Below the pieces are notes generated by a model, which was given only the letters and a program-made list of their open reading frames with translations, was not told where the DNA came from and made no database searches. Of a stretch of 64,000 nucleotides of DNA, positions 34,881 through 48,697 are shown piece by piece. The DNA is taken from positions 21,509,545 through 21,573,544 of the forward strand of contig NC_079900.1 in assembly GCF_024868665.1 (NCBI RefSeq), in the 5' to 3' direction. The position numbers were made by a program, and so were the translations under genes. Each line of letters begins with the position of its first letter. The first letter of the stretch is position 1. The stretch is from Triplophysa rosa. Lineage: Eukaryota; Chordata; Actinopteri; Cypriniformes; Nemacheilidae.

Positions 34881-37018
34881 TCTAATCGAGCAAGTGCTCA
34901 CCACCTATTGGCACAAGGGACAGTGTAACATCTTGTCCTGTGTAGTATGATTCTAATAACCTCTGTCATCTGTGTATATGTGGACTGTTTTTGTGTGTTG
35001 TCCATAACTGAACACAAAATTTGGTGTTTTTAACTGAACATGTGTTTTTTTAGAGTGAACCAATAAATGTACACTATACTATTAAAACCAAAGTACTTGC
35101 AAATTTATGAAAACACATCAGAATTTAACTAAATAGTTTTTGCAACAAAAGAGACTAAATAATAAATTCCACACAACAACTTTTATCACACAACTGAGTG
35201 GTAAATAACAAGAATTTCTGAATCGTTTCATTTTTTTACCAGAACCTGTCTGAACAAAGCAATGCTGAAAAACAATGATGTAACAATTTGTCATGCTTCA
35301 GCTGTACTTTTTGAAAAAAATAAAGCTTGTTACTGGAAGGGTAGTCTCAGCCTCAGACATCACGCCCATGGACCGTTGGCTAAACCTCTGATGCGTAAGG
35401 CACACATTTCTGGAAACACTTCAGCACGTTCGAAGTCGTCATCTGATTGGTTGAATTTCACAGGATTTCTGCGAGACGTGCGTGTCGCGTTCTTTAACGG
35501 TCCACCTGGAAACAACACGAAACCGTCTGATCTACGGAGTAAGCTGTCGTGTTTACAACGGTTGCTATAAGAATTCATCACGATCGTTCCACGGCATAAA
35601 CTTATAATCATTGTTGTTGCTGTTAACTTTTGACACATTCGTGAATGTACACCGGTCTGTTACTGCGGGGAGTGGACATTTGCACGCCTCTAAACACTTT
35701 CATGATCCTTAAAAATGTAAGGTTGCCAGTCAAACTTAAAAGATGATTTTTATCAAGACTATAGATTTCAGTTATAATATATAGCTATATGTGTAGCATG
35801 CGCTATATCATAATATTGTGAATTGTTAGCTGTAGAATAGAGACGGCAGGCTCACAATGAAGCTGTTTGCCAGGCACGCAGCAAATAACCACAGAATTCA
35901 AAGCCTCTTTGTGGCGGGCAGAGCGGGACAGGCCTGTTTCCGGCTAGCGCTGCTCTGATCTCACCAGTCAGCGAACAAAGGATGGTCTCCATGTGCACGA
36001 GGCAAACCACATCACACGCGGCTCTGGCTTCCCTTTACACTAGACAGCAACTTTCCAAATGTGCACAGTCTCTGATTTGAGCCCTTCTCACCCTGTCCTT
36101 CCTTCCTTTAAGGAACCACACAAACAGGCCGTGGCAAGCACAGGTATAAGACTGTGTCAGGTTGGCCCAACTGCTATCAATTTAAACAAAACATTGCTCA
36201 TTTGGTCAAAAGGAAACTGGCATACAAAGATCCACTTGTCATCAAACTTAATCTAACTTTGAAAAGAAAAACATGTTTAGCCCTGAGAGATTAGAAAACA
36301 CAATAACCAGGTTTGACACATCGAGATGTAACATGAACGAGTTCCAATGAAACACTTATGACAAAGAGGAAGTGGTTGGGATGGAGATCCCACAATTCCT
36401 TCTGAAGAGGGATCATTGCTTTCCACAACAATGACAGAGTATGGATGTCCACAAAAACCACATCCACAAGCCTGTTGTCGAGTTCAACATCAATTCTCGA
36501 TGACAGTCCCTCGCACACAATAATAAGAATGCATTGCAGCCCGGCTGGAGACAGAACAATGCCAGCATTCATAAAACATGAACAACACCTCCCGAAAAGC
36601 ATCAACCCGTGACGGTGACTCAAACTGAAGCAAGACTGACTCAGCTGTTGGCTTTCTGGAAGTTGTTGTGCATAATCAGGATTTGTTTTAAAGAAGGAGA
36701 CCCTCCTCTACACGGGCCCGCTGATGGAAGTGATTATGAATGTCTGGGTCTAATTCAACTCCCCCAAGTCTCGGTTCTTAAAATAGTGTGATGGAGGGGA
36801 TGAGCGGATGTGGCTGTTCCTGCGCTCTTATGTGGGGGCTGGGACCACACGAGCATGGCTGCATGCCCAACCACATACCCCCACACGCAACCCACCCCCC
36901 TGAGGTCATACACACATGCCATCCAGCCCTGCAAACTTTCTTAAATAATTCTTCATATCCTTACAATGTAAACAGTGGACCTGTAAAAACCAGTGGATCG
37001 ATTTTTAGCAAACGAATA
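34881..37018. other. Intergenic, no gene recognised
   Basis: ORFs at 35262-35570 (+) and 36291-36623 (-) show no recognisable domain. Pyrimidine-rich and mixed unique sequence. Confidence 0.5.
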
Positions 37019-37230
37019 CACTCTTAAAAGGAAAGTTGCTTTTCAGTGATGCCATAGAAGAAACATTTTTGTCTAAATGGTTCCATAAAGAAATCTTTAT
37101 GGCGAAAAAAGGTTCTTCAGATTATATAAGGGTAAGAAAGAGATCTGAAACGTTCTTTGTGGAACCAAAAAATGCTTTTTCTATGGCATCACTGTGAAGA
37201 ACCTTTTAAGCATCTTTATTTTTAAATGTA
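37019..37230. mobile_element. AAAGAACC-family MITE
   Basis: CACTCTTAAAAGGAAAGTTGC at the left (about 37019) and AAGCATCTTTATTTTTAA at the right, with GGTTCTTC/GAAGAACC and CTATGGCATCACTG/CAGTGATGCCATAG inverted inside. Confidence 0.6.
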
Positions 37231-38530
37231 AAATATATATAATCCAGCCAATCAGATTGAGGATTTTAACTCTGGAAGGCTTTTGTTATTTTTGTATGCA
37301 ATATTTAATTGGTTAATTATTTTGCCCCAAAAATCCAATAATACCTTAAAGTTTATTTTCATAATCACTTTTGGACATTACGGTGTATACTTAAAAAAAG
37401 AACTTACTTGTTTTAGTAAGAGACATTACATGAAAATAAATACCTTTACGCTATAATTTAGTCTGCTGCTAAAGAACACTGTTAAAGTGTTTTATAAGAC
37501 ATCACCCCGAGAGCCGTGATGCAGACAGCCCACCCACAGCAGAGTCAGATCAGGTAATAATCAGTGTCTTTGACACACATCCAGTCATCTCAGAAGAGGT
37601 TAACCAGACAAGACTAAATTCCCTCCACGTTATTCAAATGTTTACTTGAACCACAGACAACAAAAGTGATTCAGCAGAGAGCTCGTGTCAACCTCAAATT
37701 CTCAAAGCAGGATAGTGTGGCGAACAGATGCTTTCTCGGCTTTCCATTTGGTCATCTGTGTGGTTGGACATCACTGTTAGCAGCGAAACAATAATAATGA
37801 GGCACTGCACTAAAGATGTATTTCGTTTCGCTGAAATTCACAACTCGTGCAATGTAGATCCCTCACAGAAAATGCTAAATTAAAACCCCAAACCCTCCCT
37901 CCCCCCTGCATCATATGACAGAAAATGATAACTTCATAAAGTGTAAACACGGAGAAAGAGTGAAACACAAAGGACATCATTTAATTTGGGTGTCCTGTGA
38001 CATGCGTTTGAATCCCTGGAGGGTGATTTCCGTTTGTTTGCGATCACAAGTTTAAGGCTTAAAACAGCGTTTCTGCCCTCATCCTTCTGAAAAACTTGGT
38101 GTCCTTTGCACCTACTTAACGTATCACATGCTTTACAGCACACTTCACGCTATTGTCAAAACCAGAAAAATTTTTCGTATATTATAAGAAAATGCAGATT
38201 AGAATTTATGTATTTTCTTTTTGTGCAGTGGTAAAAGATTGAGTTTGCTTTGGCAAACCATCAGGTCAAAGACAAAGCAGAACTTGATGACTGCACACTT
38301 CACCATAAGAGACCCTTGCATTTATATTTAATGCAATTGAGAGACGTTTTAGTGCACTCAATGCAAATACAACAATGTGCAAAAGTCTTAAGGATCTTAC
38401 ATTTTTTATTGCTTATTTATTTATTTTCGCTTTGGTCTAATATGGGCTCCTATGAGATCTGATCTCACCACTATCAAGTCCATATGTGATTACCGATAAA
38501 GAAAGCCTTTCTACAACTTGCACACAATTT
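37231..38530. other. Intergenic, nothing recognised
   Basis: No ORF with similarity and no clear repeat ends. Confidence 0.5.
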
Positions 38531-38534
38531 TTAA

Positions 38535-38829
38535 AGGGATAGTTCACCCAAAAATACAAATTCTGTCATAAATCACTCAACCTTAAATTGTTCCAAATCT
38601 CTATAAATGTCTTTGTTCTGATGAACACAGCGAAAGATATTTGGAAGAAACAGTTCTTGGACCATAGGGGACTACCATAGGGGTCCAATGGGGTCTAAGA
38701 ACTGTTTGGTTACAAGATTTCTTCCAAATATCTTACTCTGTGTTCAACCATACAAGGATATTTATACAGATTTGAAACAACTAGAAAGTGAGTAATTCAA
38801 GACAGATTTTTTATGGGTGAACTATCCCT
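38535..38829. mobile_element. TTAA-flanked MITE, AGGGATAGTTCACCC family
   Basis: AGGGATAGTTCACCC at the left and GGGTGAACTATCCCT at the right are exactly inverted, with TTAA at 38531-38534 and 38830-38833. The best-preserved termini in the window. Confidence 0.8.
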
Positions 38830-38833
38830 TTAA

Positions 38834-41800
38834 GGTAGCTTTAAAAGCAGGTTGTTGTAAAAGACTTTACACAATACTGTACATCTAATGAATACATGTG
38901 TTAGCTGGAAATATACCAGCTGAGCTACAGAAAAACGTTATTAAATGAACTGTTGAAAACGTATTGTCATACAGTAGCGTAGAAATCTGACATTTTTTGA
39001 GAAAGATCTTTTTTTAATAGCTTTGAGAAACACACCAGGCAGACATTTTACTTCCCCCCCATAAGACAATACTAACTAGGTCTGTAAATGCAAAGGTTTT
39101 TATGAGTAGACTAAATTTCTCGAAATTCTCTCTTTACCACCTGGAGTTTTATTTCAATGATTTACGATTCAAACGATTAAACTAATGACATCTGATGAAT
39201 ATGATGTGATTCATTGTGATTTATTATTTTGGTCTTTCTATTGAAGCCTACAAAAACATACCTAAATAAGCAGAGAAAGAAATAAAAGACCTAACGTAAA
39301 CAAAGGTTTCTGCCATGAACACTATAGTGAAAAGTTAACCTTGTCATAGTTTATTTTATGGAGTGCTGCAAAATGAATCAGACAAGCGGTATGAGCACGA
39401 GAGACTGTATTTGATCCATTTTTTGTGTTTATCCCCTACAGTAACCAGCTGTGCTTGGGATCCAAAGGTGTCCGGAGCTGGCGAACAGTCCCAGTGTATG
39501 AGTCCTGTCACTGACCCCACTCGGCTCTGCAAAGGCCTCCCTGTGCGTGTTTGGATTGGCTCAGTCGGATCCAAGGGAGCAGCCGTTAATCTACACGAGA
39601 ATGTCTTTTTAATTATCGGAGAATTTTGAGGGAATTGCATAATGAGAGCCAAATGCAGGGTGCAGGCTGGAAAAGGGTAGAAGGGAGAAAGAAGATACAG
39701 CTCTGTGGTGAAGTCTGACCTCTGGCTGGCCCCGCGCATGTACGCCTCCAGCAGTCTGGATCCAGGTTGAGCGGGTTACTGCGAGCTGAAATCCAGAATA
39801 ACATTTAGGTCGATGGAATCACATTGACCCTAACGGCGTTATCGGACGCCTGAGACCATCACTTTGCTATTCAGTGCGTTGATCCGGAGAGCACCGACCT
39901 CTGAACTCACACTGATTTGGTCACAGAACTTCATTTGAACGCAGAGGTGCACAAAAGTCCAACTATTGGTGGTTGAGACATAATAGCGGTAATTCAATAG
40001 CGCTCAGCAGTAGACGTACCGCAGCACACTGTCAAATCCACATACAACATAATACCAGACCAGCCTCATTCATCTTCATTGGATGTGTTGAGATCACGTC
40101 CATGATGCATGGCATACCGTCCGCATCCGTGGTCCCAAGACGCGAGAAAGTCTAGACAGATAGAGCGAACTGACCATGAAAGGGGCTTCGCTACAACCTA
40201 GAAAGCAAAGCACAACAGTCTTCAATTATGTGCATCTAATGGAGGACAACAGACTCCCGGTCCTCAGCGGACCACCCCGTAAGACGGGCTGACCCCGGTG
40301 TCTGGCTGCTCAGTGCTGGAGTTAGGCCAGTCCAAACTTGTTTCGCTCTCTCTACGTGACATGTCGTAGTGATACGGCTCTTCCGCCGCTCAGCCAGGCG
40401 CCGAAGGGCCATGCGACAGCCGTTGGCCCATGGAGAAGCAGACGCTTGAAGGCGGTGGGAGTACAACCAGAGGACAAGCAGAGCAGACCGGGGTCAGGGT
40501 AGCAACGGCCCCATCACCAGCTGGCTGCTCTTTCTGTGATGAGATCATTTTGGACACGTGCCAGACAAAGCTCGAGTTGTCCTTATGAGGTCACCACTAA
40601 AACACACAGAGACCGGGCCAAGGGGACTGGAGAGTTGATGAAAGACCCTGGTCACGTTACATGAATGACGAAGGTCCCGTAAGAAAGTCAAGAGAAGATA
40701 CAAAAACATTTTCAGTGTCAATCAATGCATATTTTTGACTTTGAAGACAGCTGACAAGACTTGTCGTTTTCAGGCTCAAACTTGGGAGCTAGATTTTGTG
40801 GTACGATGGGCCAGAACCTCAAAAATTGAGAATTTAAAGATAACAGAACATTGTGAGAGTAGAAATGTAGTGAGAACTAATGAACTAGTCAACGATGTTG
40901 CAGAATGCTCAACGTGGAAAAGATCTTACTGTATGTCCATGTGAATAATTACATGTCAGTTGTAATAGTTAAAACATGAAGGTTACTCTATCACACGCTT
41001 GAGTATTGAGGTTTGTTACACACGAAAAGACACACTATGTATGTACACTTCATGCTTTGATTGTGTTGACCAAGCATTTGCATAACACGGTAAAGTACTG
41101 TTTATACAGAGCTCATTCTTCATGGAAAAAAGAAATGAACAAATATATAGGAGCCAAAAGTTTGTAATGTACAGATTTTTGTTACGAGCGAAAATTGGTA
41201 CTTTTTATGTCCTTAAACTCTTCAAAGAGGTTTGAAACTAATTGTAATTGTAATTTTCCCATTATTAATGTGGGATCATTCGAATACAGGGTTATTTCCC
41301 AGATAGCAAAACATTCTGGGCCAAATCTGACTTAAATTTGGCCCTTCTGGCTTAATTCTGGCATTATTTTTTTTCACAGTCTTGTGTGGAACTACAATTA
41401 AAACCATGAAAACATTTCTGTTGAAATATTGAATTCAAATATCGGCCTAAAAAGTATTTAATTTAATAATCATTTAAACTAAACTAAAATTTGAAATGTT
41501 GTCTTGGAAATAAATAAGTTTAAGGCACTAAAATTATAAACAAAAGCTAAAATAAAAATAATCTTAAATAGCACCATAAAAATAATAATAATAATAAAAT
41601 GGCAAAAGTACATGACAAAATTGCTAAAAATGTATCTAAAATTAACATAAAAAATAAAATTCTAGAAATAAAAGCTAATTTAAAATATGAATAAACCTAT
41701 AATAACTCTGGCCAAACGTCACAAGGTGAACTGGTGTATAAGTTTTCATGCAAAAATAACTAAATCTGTGCATGATTCTAAACTTTAAATTCCAAACTCC

Positions 41801-42042
41801 TCCAAAAATTACATTTTTCACTATACACACAGACTCCTACAATTTCGTCCATCACCTCAGAAGGATGGTGGTCATTTTATGATAGTTTTGCCCCAGTGAT
41901 GTTAGCTTTAGGGGTGGGGCTAGGGGTGGAGCTTCATTCTTGCATTTTTCTATTAATCACATGTTTCTGTATGATTCACATTTTACCTCATAAAATGCTT
42001 GATTTTTCCTGTGAGATCAGGTTGGATAACACAGGTCTCCCG
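38834..42042. other. Intergenic, no gene recognised
   Basis: Overlapping ORFs at 39356-39804 and 40236-40466 have no known domains. A 'CCCAGATAGCAAAACATTCTGG' repeat edge is near 41298, AT-rich AAATAAAA runs lie at 41440-41700, and a half copy of the TCTCACAGG MITE family ends near 42024. Confidence 0.5.
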
Positions 42043-42046
42043 TTAA

Positions 42047-42528
42047 AGGGATAGTTCCTAACACATTCCTAACCCTTATTCAAGAGACCTACTGCATTTG
42101 GTACAAATGTTTGTTTTTATGTTGCCTTAGTTGCTTTCGGTGTTCTAACGATTAAGCTAACTTGTTGCAAGACCACCAGACTTACAGAAAATTCTCTCAA
42201 TTTCCTTAGCGGGAATAACCTCTGATTTGATTTCCTACAGATAAAATCCACATTTAATCATTTAGAATGATTTTTATAAGTTATAACTTAGTTATCGTTT
42301 ATTGTTATAGTGTGAACGTCCATTATAGCTGGGTATATATCTCTGTTTAATTAAAAAGCTATTTTTTTCACGGACAAAATGGCGGTCAGTCAAGGGGAGG
42401 GGCACATAATATCGGCGTTATGATTGGTCAGATCGCCTGTCAATCAAACTGCTTGCAAAGGGTCAATTGAATGGAAACAAAAACATTGATACGTTTCTAA
42501 AAATATCTTCTTCTGTTGAAGTATCTCT
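42047..42528. mobile_element. TTAA-flanked element with AGGGATAGTTCC ends
   Basis: Left AGGGATAGTTCC and complement of right AGAGATACTTC, with TTAA at 42043-42046 and 42529-42532. The interior (AAATGGCGG, GATTGGTCAGATCGCC) differs from the common TTAA MITE, so it is a related but distinct unit. Confidence 0.5.
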
Positions 42529-42532
42529 TTAA

Positions 42533-43672
42533 TGTTATTCAGTATATATTTTTTTTGAAAATTGTCTTAATTTTAAGAACCCCAAAATAAAATGTGTGTA
42601 TCCACACAGTGCAATGCTACACTAAACAAACAGTGAACCTAAAACATGACAATTATGCAAATGTAGTATGACCTCATTACCTAGGTTCGAAGTCAACCGC
42701 ATGTCAGTAACTGAGCGTGACCTCTTCAGTCAATTAGCGAGATAATCTACAGGCGTCCATCCACGCGCTATATCAAAACAGCCAGCCCATTAACCTGTGG
42801 TCTATAAAGCACATTCCCCACGGGATCCAGCAGCCTCCGTCCCCAAATGACTATAATTCCTAACAACAACGTGGCAATTTCTGAGGCAGGGAGCGCATGC
42901 CTCTCAAACTGTTCATTAAAGCTTTCTGGAAAGATATAAGGATTGTGGTTTCCGGAGAATGACCACATCAGCTGTCATATTCATAATTATTGCATCCCGG
43001 CTATTTCTACTGTAATCATATAGTTACAGTATATCTGGCCTTTCAATCCTATAATTACATTATTTGGTTATTTTTTACAGAAAGATATCCTTTCGTGAGC
43101 CTCTGTGTTTTTCGAAAATGAAATATCTGTGGATGTCCACAGATGTTTATCTGGGAGAGAGCCACGCGCTTGGCATCCGGACCTCTCGCTTGACGAATGT
43201 TGAGTTGGCCCTCTGGTTCCAAGCAGAGGCCGCAAGCCCCGATACATGATAACATGATGATGAACAGGCAAGGGGTTCATATATCTATTTTCCTACAGCT
43301 TATGAGAGAAAAACATTTCCTGTGGATTCTCGTCCCACTACACAGGGCATGAGATCTTACAGCCCGATTCTTTTTGAAACAGAAATCCCTATCTCAAAAC
43401 AAACAATAGCCCATTAGTTTTACAAGAGCGGTGTTATGAAATCACAGTTCTCTCACAGTTGTCTCAGATAGCTTTTCATGTTTTGGAACAACTGATCTCT
43501 TTAATAAAGTGGTGTCTTCCTCTTCATGAGATAATACTGTTTTTTGTCTCTTTTATTGGGTTTTCTTTGAGTTAAGAGAGGAGACAACTGCTGTATTTGA
43601 TCAAAATGATGAGCTGAGCCAAGGCAATACTTTAAAACCTTAGATGAGCCCACCAACACACAAAGTGTTTAT
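42533..43672. other. Intergenic, no gene recognised
   Basis: ORFs overlapping on both strands at 43055-43280 have no similarity I recognise. No repeat ends seen. Confidence 0.5.
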
Positions 43673-43676
43673 TTAA

Positions 43677-43860
43677 AGTGATAGTTCACCCAAAAATGAA
43701 AATCCTGTCATCTTTTGCTCATCCTCTTATCATTTCAAACCTGTATGACTTTCGTTCGTCCGCAAAACACAAAAGAAGATTTTTTAAAGAATGTTGCCAA
43801 CAACAGCGGCACCCATTCACTTCTGTTGTACGGACAAAACCAATAAAAGTCAATGATAAA
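43677..43860. mobile_element. Truncated TTAA MITE (left half)
   Basis: AGTGATAGTTCACCC follows TTAA at 43673-43676 and continues with the family body (AAAATGAAAATCCTGTCATC, CAAAAGAAGATTTTTTAAAG, ACCCATTCACTTCTGTTGTA). The inverted right end is missing. Confidence 0.65.
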
Positions 43861-45520
43861 AACTATTTAATTTAATTTACTATATTTATTTAGTGCTTTC
43901 ACAAAGGAGGGTGTGCCCAAAGGGAGGTTTACCCCAAAATATAGTTTATTGCACTGTACAACTTTGCTGTAATTTTGCAGCAGGTTTGCCAATAACTTAC
44001 TGTAGATTTGATTACTACTAAATATTTTCCTATTAGTACTGTTTTTAATTTGAGTTAAGCTTTACTTTAATCAAAATTATAACACTTTGACTTTTGAGAT
44101 TCGAAATGAGAAAGAAGCAAGACTGCTCTCATTACTGGCACTACACTGCAAAAAATGACATTCTTCCTGAGCATTTTGTTTTGTTTTCAAGTAAAGAAAC
44201 TTCTTAAATTACGCTAAATTTACATAACAACAAAAGTGAAAAAGTGTCTTTTTTATGAAAGAAAATATAAGAACTAGGTAAGTTTATATTAAAACAAAAC
44301 TGTAAATTAAATCTACAGTAAGTTGCTGGCAAAGCTGCTGCAAAACCACAGCAACGTTTTAAAGCGTGGGTACACACACACACACAAACACAATTTTTAT
44401 ATTGACTTTCTATAGACATAATCACTACATAATGGCTTCTATTGTAGTTTTACATTTAACATGACATTTATATTTGTTTGGACTGGTCCCCACCAACATA
44501 CGGTGTACCCTTGCCACATACAAACAATCCCTTCACACAAAGCAGCTACTTTTAACATGAAGTGTTTCGTTTATTTTGCATTAGCATCAACAAATGGAAT
44601 TAATGACTTTTCTCGAACAGGTTTCCTGTTTTTGGTTAAACAAAACAAAGTCCCACCCCAAACGTGTTGCTGTATCAGGTTACTCAAACAAACAAACAAA
44701 CAAACAAACAATGATCCGTAAGCACCACATACAGTTGAAGTTTTTACACTTTTCAGAGTTCAAGCTGAGATGGAAACTTTGAAAAAAGGACACGCTGCAT
44801 CTTTAACATGATTTAAGATCCAATATCTGCCGACCCTCCACAGGTTCTCTCTTCACGAAATCCTGCTAATCATCATTAAGATTGAGCGAAGTAGTAATGA
44901 GTTCAGGGTGTCATTTCCCTCCCACCGGGTGTTAAGAGCTTCAGGGCACCACCTGGACACAATTAAACACCTCAATATTTATACCAATCACACAAAGGCC
45001 TCCACATACCTAGAGCTGTGTCCAGCAGGGATGAATTTATGAAGAACTTTCCAAACCTTCTATTTAATGAGAGACAGTAGAGACAGTTCTTGTTAGAAGC
45101 TGGAGAAATAAACAGGAAAATTACAAATTAATGTTCCGTTTAAAGTCATCGCTTGGGTATGTACTGGAAAATCATTACACATGCAAGCCACAAAATGGGA
45201 ACATGTGGTGAATACTGTTTTTGCATGTTGTCTTGCAGTCTTGTTTAGATTTAGTTAAGTGTTCACCTTGGTAGAAACAGTGACACACACGGTTCTTTGC
45301 TTTAGCTGGTTGGTGGCCACTAGGGTTTGGTGGTCTATATCACAACAGTGGTAAAGATTTGTTGTATAACCTTGGTGCCTAAAATAAACACATAACTGAA
45401 AATCACAGTTCAGGCCCTTAAACCCTTTATTGATTATGGGAGCAATAGGAGATAATGGGAGCAGTTCAGTTTTTAAGCACTATGTGTAATATGTATATTA
45501 TGCTTTAAAAGGTTTGATAT
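43861..45520. other. Intergenic, no gene recognised
   Basis: Includes a (CAAA)n run at about 44688-44711 and a short (CA) run near 44372. No coding similarity. Confidence 0.5.
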
Positions 45521-46450
45521 ACAGCCGCAGAAAAAAATTAAGAGACCATTGCACATTTCTAGATGTATTGTGGTCGTTCCAGTCCGGTGTCTGTTGAAGT
45601 TGAACAAAATCAAAACTCAGGAGTGACAAAGGCTTTGTTCAGACAGTCACCTCAAATCCGATTTTTGTGCATATCCGATTGAAATCTAATTTAAATGATG
45701 GATTGTCCACACTTGTGTATAGCAACTGTTCAGATCCGATTTGAGTGTCCCGTGGTGCGCTCTCATTTTTTGCAATATCTGATTTGGTTTCTATGGCAAT
45801 GACGGTGCTGTACTATTCAGTGCTCGCGTCTCCTCCAGCACACAGACAACAACATAGCGGCCGCAAAGACGTCTGACGTGCTTACGTTTCAACGTGGCAT
45901 TTCACGTGGCGCGAGGACGTAAATTAAGACAAAAGCTACTCAAATCCGATCTGAGCGGTCAGACTGAAACGGATTTCCAGAAATGCGATTTTACTAGGAT
46001 ATCAATGTGATTTTTTTTGCTGTTCACACTTGTAAAAAATATGATCGGATTTCAATCGGAAAAATCGGATTTGAAGTGGCAGTCTGAACGTAGCCTTAAG
46101 ACATCGAACAGCATTGACGAGACACATGAAAACCTTGATTTTTTATCACAGTTATCACATAAAAAAATACATTTGAGAACTTTTCCTAAATGTAGACATA
46201 TGACTGTTGTATTGCTTAAAAGTGAAAATGAACTTAGTCTAAGCAGTATTTAAAGTCTGAAAAAATACAGAGCATCACCTGTTTCTCCAGTTTTCATTTT
46301 CTGCAAATAAATACAAATAGTAACAATATTTTTTCATTTGAAATTCGTCAGAAATAGTGTTAGCAGTTCACAAAATGAAACAAAAATGATAATTTTACCT
46401 GAAATTCAGAAAGACTTCAAATCATTTTGAAACGGTCTCTTAATTTTTGT
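45521..46450. mobile_element. Outer repeat with AAAATTAAGAGACC ends
   Basis: AAAAAATTAAGAGACCATT near 45531 and GGTCTCTTAATTTTT near 46434-46448 are inverted. Sequence left of 45630 and right of 46096 reads on continuously (GGAGTGACAAA / GACATCGAACAGCATTGACG), indicating that a second element was inserted between. Confidence 0.5.
45630..46096. mobile_element. MITE with AGGC..GTTCAGAC ends, nested
   Basis: Left AGGCTTTGTTCAGACAGTC and complement of right AGGCTACGTTCAGACTGCC are inverted (about 19 bp). The inside is rich in AAATCCGAT/ATCGGATTT palindromes. The target repeat is unclear: CAA at the left against TAA at the right would fit a 3-bp duplication with one change. Confidence 0.6.
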
Positions 46451-48286
46451 ATACATTTTTCTTTAAATATTACATCTTCTGAAAAGTATCCTTTTCTAAA
46501 AAGTATTTTAAACCTTAAACTGGAACTAGAGCTGGAATGGTGTCAGTTTTTCTTTAAGAATCTGAAGCATGAAGCGTCAACAACAAAACAATCAACAACT
46601 TTCTGCAGAAAAAAGTGGTTTCTGCAGAACTCAATGATTTCCTATTTCTAAAACTAAACTACTTCTATCACATGCTGCCATAGGCATTACATAATATTAT
46701 TTTGTTCTTACAGCCCATCCCTCCTACCAGGGTAAGGTGTGTTTACAGATGTAATTGTATATATAAGTGAGATAATGAAACTCAATTAGACGTGCTCTTC
46801 TTGTCCTTTATGGTTTTATCAAGGCCGCTTCTTGGAATACTGGTTCTGAGACACAAACCACAAATGCTCCTGTGACAAGACGACACATTGTTCTCCACAA
46901 AAAGAAAATTGAATGGAAATGGATAATAATCAAAATCACAAGGTCTGCTAGAGTACAGAAGAAATCTCTACACATCTTTGTGATTGTAGTGGCCTTTGTT
47001 TGCTGTGACAACTGAGCCCTCTCCCTAGTGCAGAGATGACAGCTACAGTTCATCTGTAGTGTACACGCAAAGACGATGCAATAAGCGCTTCATGCCACAT
47101 ATTGCAGAGGTCCAGATTGTCCTCAAAACAAGAAAAAGTGAATGTGGTGCTGCAGTTTTTCTGGATAAAAATGTGTTTACATTACTCAACTAATTTTATT
47201 CTTATGATGAGAACAGCGGCCTAGCTGGCAAATCACATCCACTCCTCACATTCGATTTTTTTCTGTATGCCAAAGCAAAACTCATTTCAGTGAAGAGACA
47301 GAGCATCTTGAGACATTTAAGCAAACTTAACTGGTTAAATTCCCCTCTTGTAAAGACAGAGGGTTTATAGTTTGTACTTTATTAAAGCGTCATTAAAAGA
47401 GAGCCTGTAATGGTGTAGATCACTATGGGCGGCACCTAATCCCATAACAAACAGCTCAGGAGAGAGCCCAATCTGCCTTTTCGCCATATCACAGCACAGC
47501 TGAGTGGACGAGACCCCCCCCCTCCCGTCATCGGTCTCTTTAAAAGACCTCCATTGTACGTGAAGCATTGCCATGACTACTGTCGGGCCAACTGTAAGCC
47601 TTTCAGAATTATTAGCATTCTTCTTGACTCTCGGCACTGTAGCAGAGCCCCTCGGCATTTGGGTAATCCAGCCAGATAAAAACACAAGAATTACTAACAG
47701 AACTTTCCATCTCTCCTTCCAAAATTAATTAAATTCGAATTACAAAAGGTTAGAGGAGAGGCTGAAATCTCATACTAACTAAACATCCAAGGTTTGGGTA
47801 AGGTGCGCGGAGACCGCCGGCACAGAAGCTATTTAATAAACACCATTTATTAAAAAGCAGTAGTGCCCAATACAAAATTCAAAACAGATGCGATGTATTA
47901 AGAAATGATAAAAGCTATTTGTTCCTTGCAAATCTCGTTTATTAACATTATGTCCGTCGACTGGTTTCAATGTGTGTGCCATTGTAGCCCATAATAAAAT
48001 GTTTGTCATATGGCGTTATAAGGACACGGTGTACATTTTTTGTGCATGTAATGGATGTAATCTAGAGACACATTAAGGATGTGATTGTGTCCCTGCTCTC
48101 CACCCCGACAATCTCATTAAACTCAATTTCCCTTTATTTTAGGAGGGCAGTACCAACAAAGGCTCTTTATAACTGGTCATAGTACCTCTCTGTGCACATG
48201 TGTCATTTATGAACTTAATCGGCTTAACTGGCATTTATAATCCCATCACAGAGATACCTTCATATTTTACATTATTGTTTGAAAGC
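46451..48286. other. Intergenic, repeat-poor
   Basis: No ORF with similarity; the 47365-47685 minus ORF has no known domain. From about 47150 to 48180 I see no repeat edge. It includes AT-rich homeodomain-like motifs (AATTAATTAAATTCGAATTA near 47724). A conserved regulatory segment is possible but cannot be judged without alignment. Confidence 0.4.
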
Positions 48287-48290
48287 TTAA

Positions 48291-48693
48291 ATCACCCAAA
48301 AATGAAAATTCTGTCACAAATTACTCTTCCAAATCGGTTTAAATGTCTTTGTTCTGGTGAACACAGAGAAAGATATTTGGACAAATGCTTGTAACCAAAC
48401 AGTTCTTGGACGCCATTGACTACCATAGTTTCAAAAATTACAATGGTGCCCCAGAACTATTTCCTGTCTTACATTCTTCGAAATATCTTCTTTTATGTTC
48501 AACATAACAAAAAATTATAAAGTCATTTTTTCCTACTATGGTAGTTAACAGGGTCCAAGCACTGTTTGGTTACAAGCATTCTTCCAAATATCTTTCTCTG
48601 TGTTCAACAAAACAAAGACATTTATACAGATTTGGAACAATTTGAAGGCGAGTAAATGATGACAGAATTTTCATATTTGGGTGAACTGTCCCA
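48291..48693. mobile_element. TTAA-flanked MITE, AGGGATAGTTCACCC family
   Basis: TTAA at 48287-48290, then a shortened left end (ATCACCCAAAAATGAAAATT); right end GGGTGAACTGTCCCA before TTAA at 48694-48697. Full inner body with the GTTTGGTTACAAGCATTCTT block. Confidence 0.7.
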
Positions 48694-48697
48694 TTAA

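Noticed and set aside
36291..36623. 110-codon minus ORF with hydrophobic patches
   Set aside because: No family resemblance and no neighbouring exon signals.
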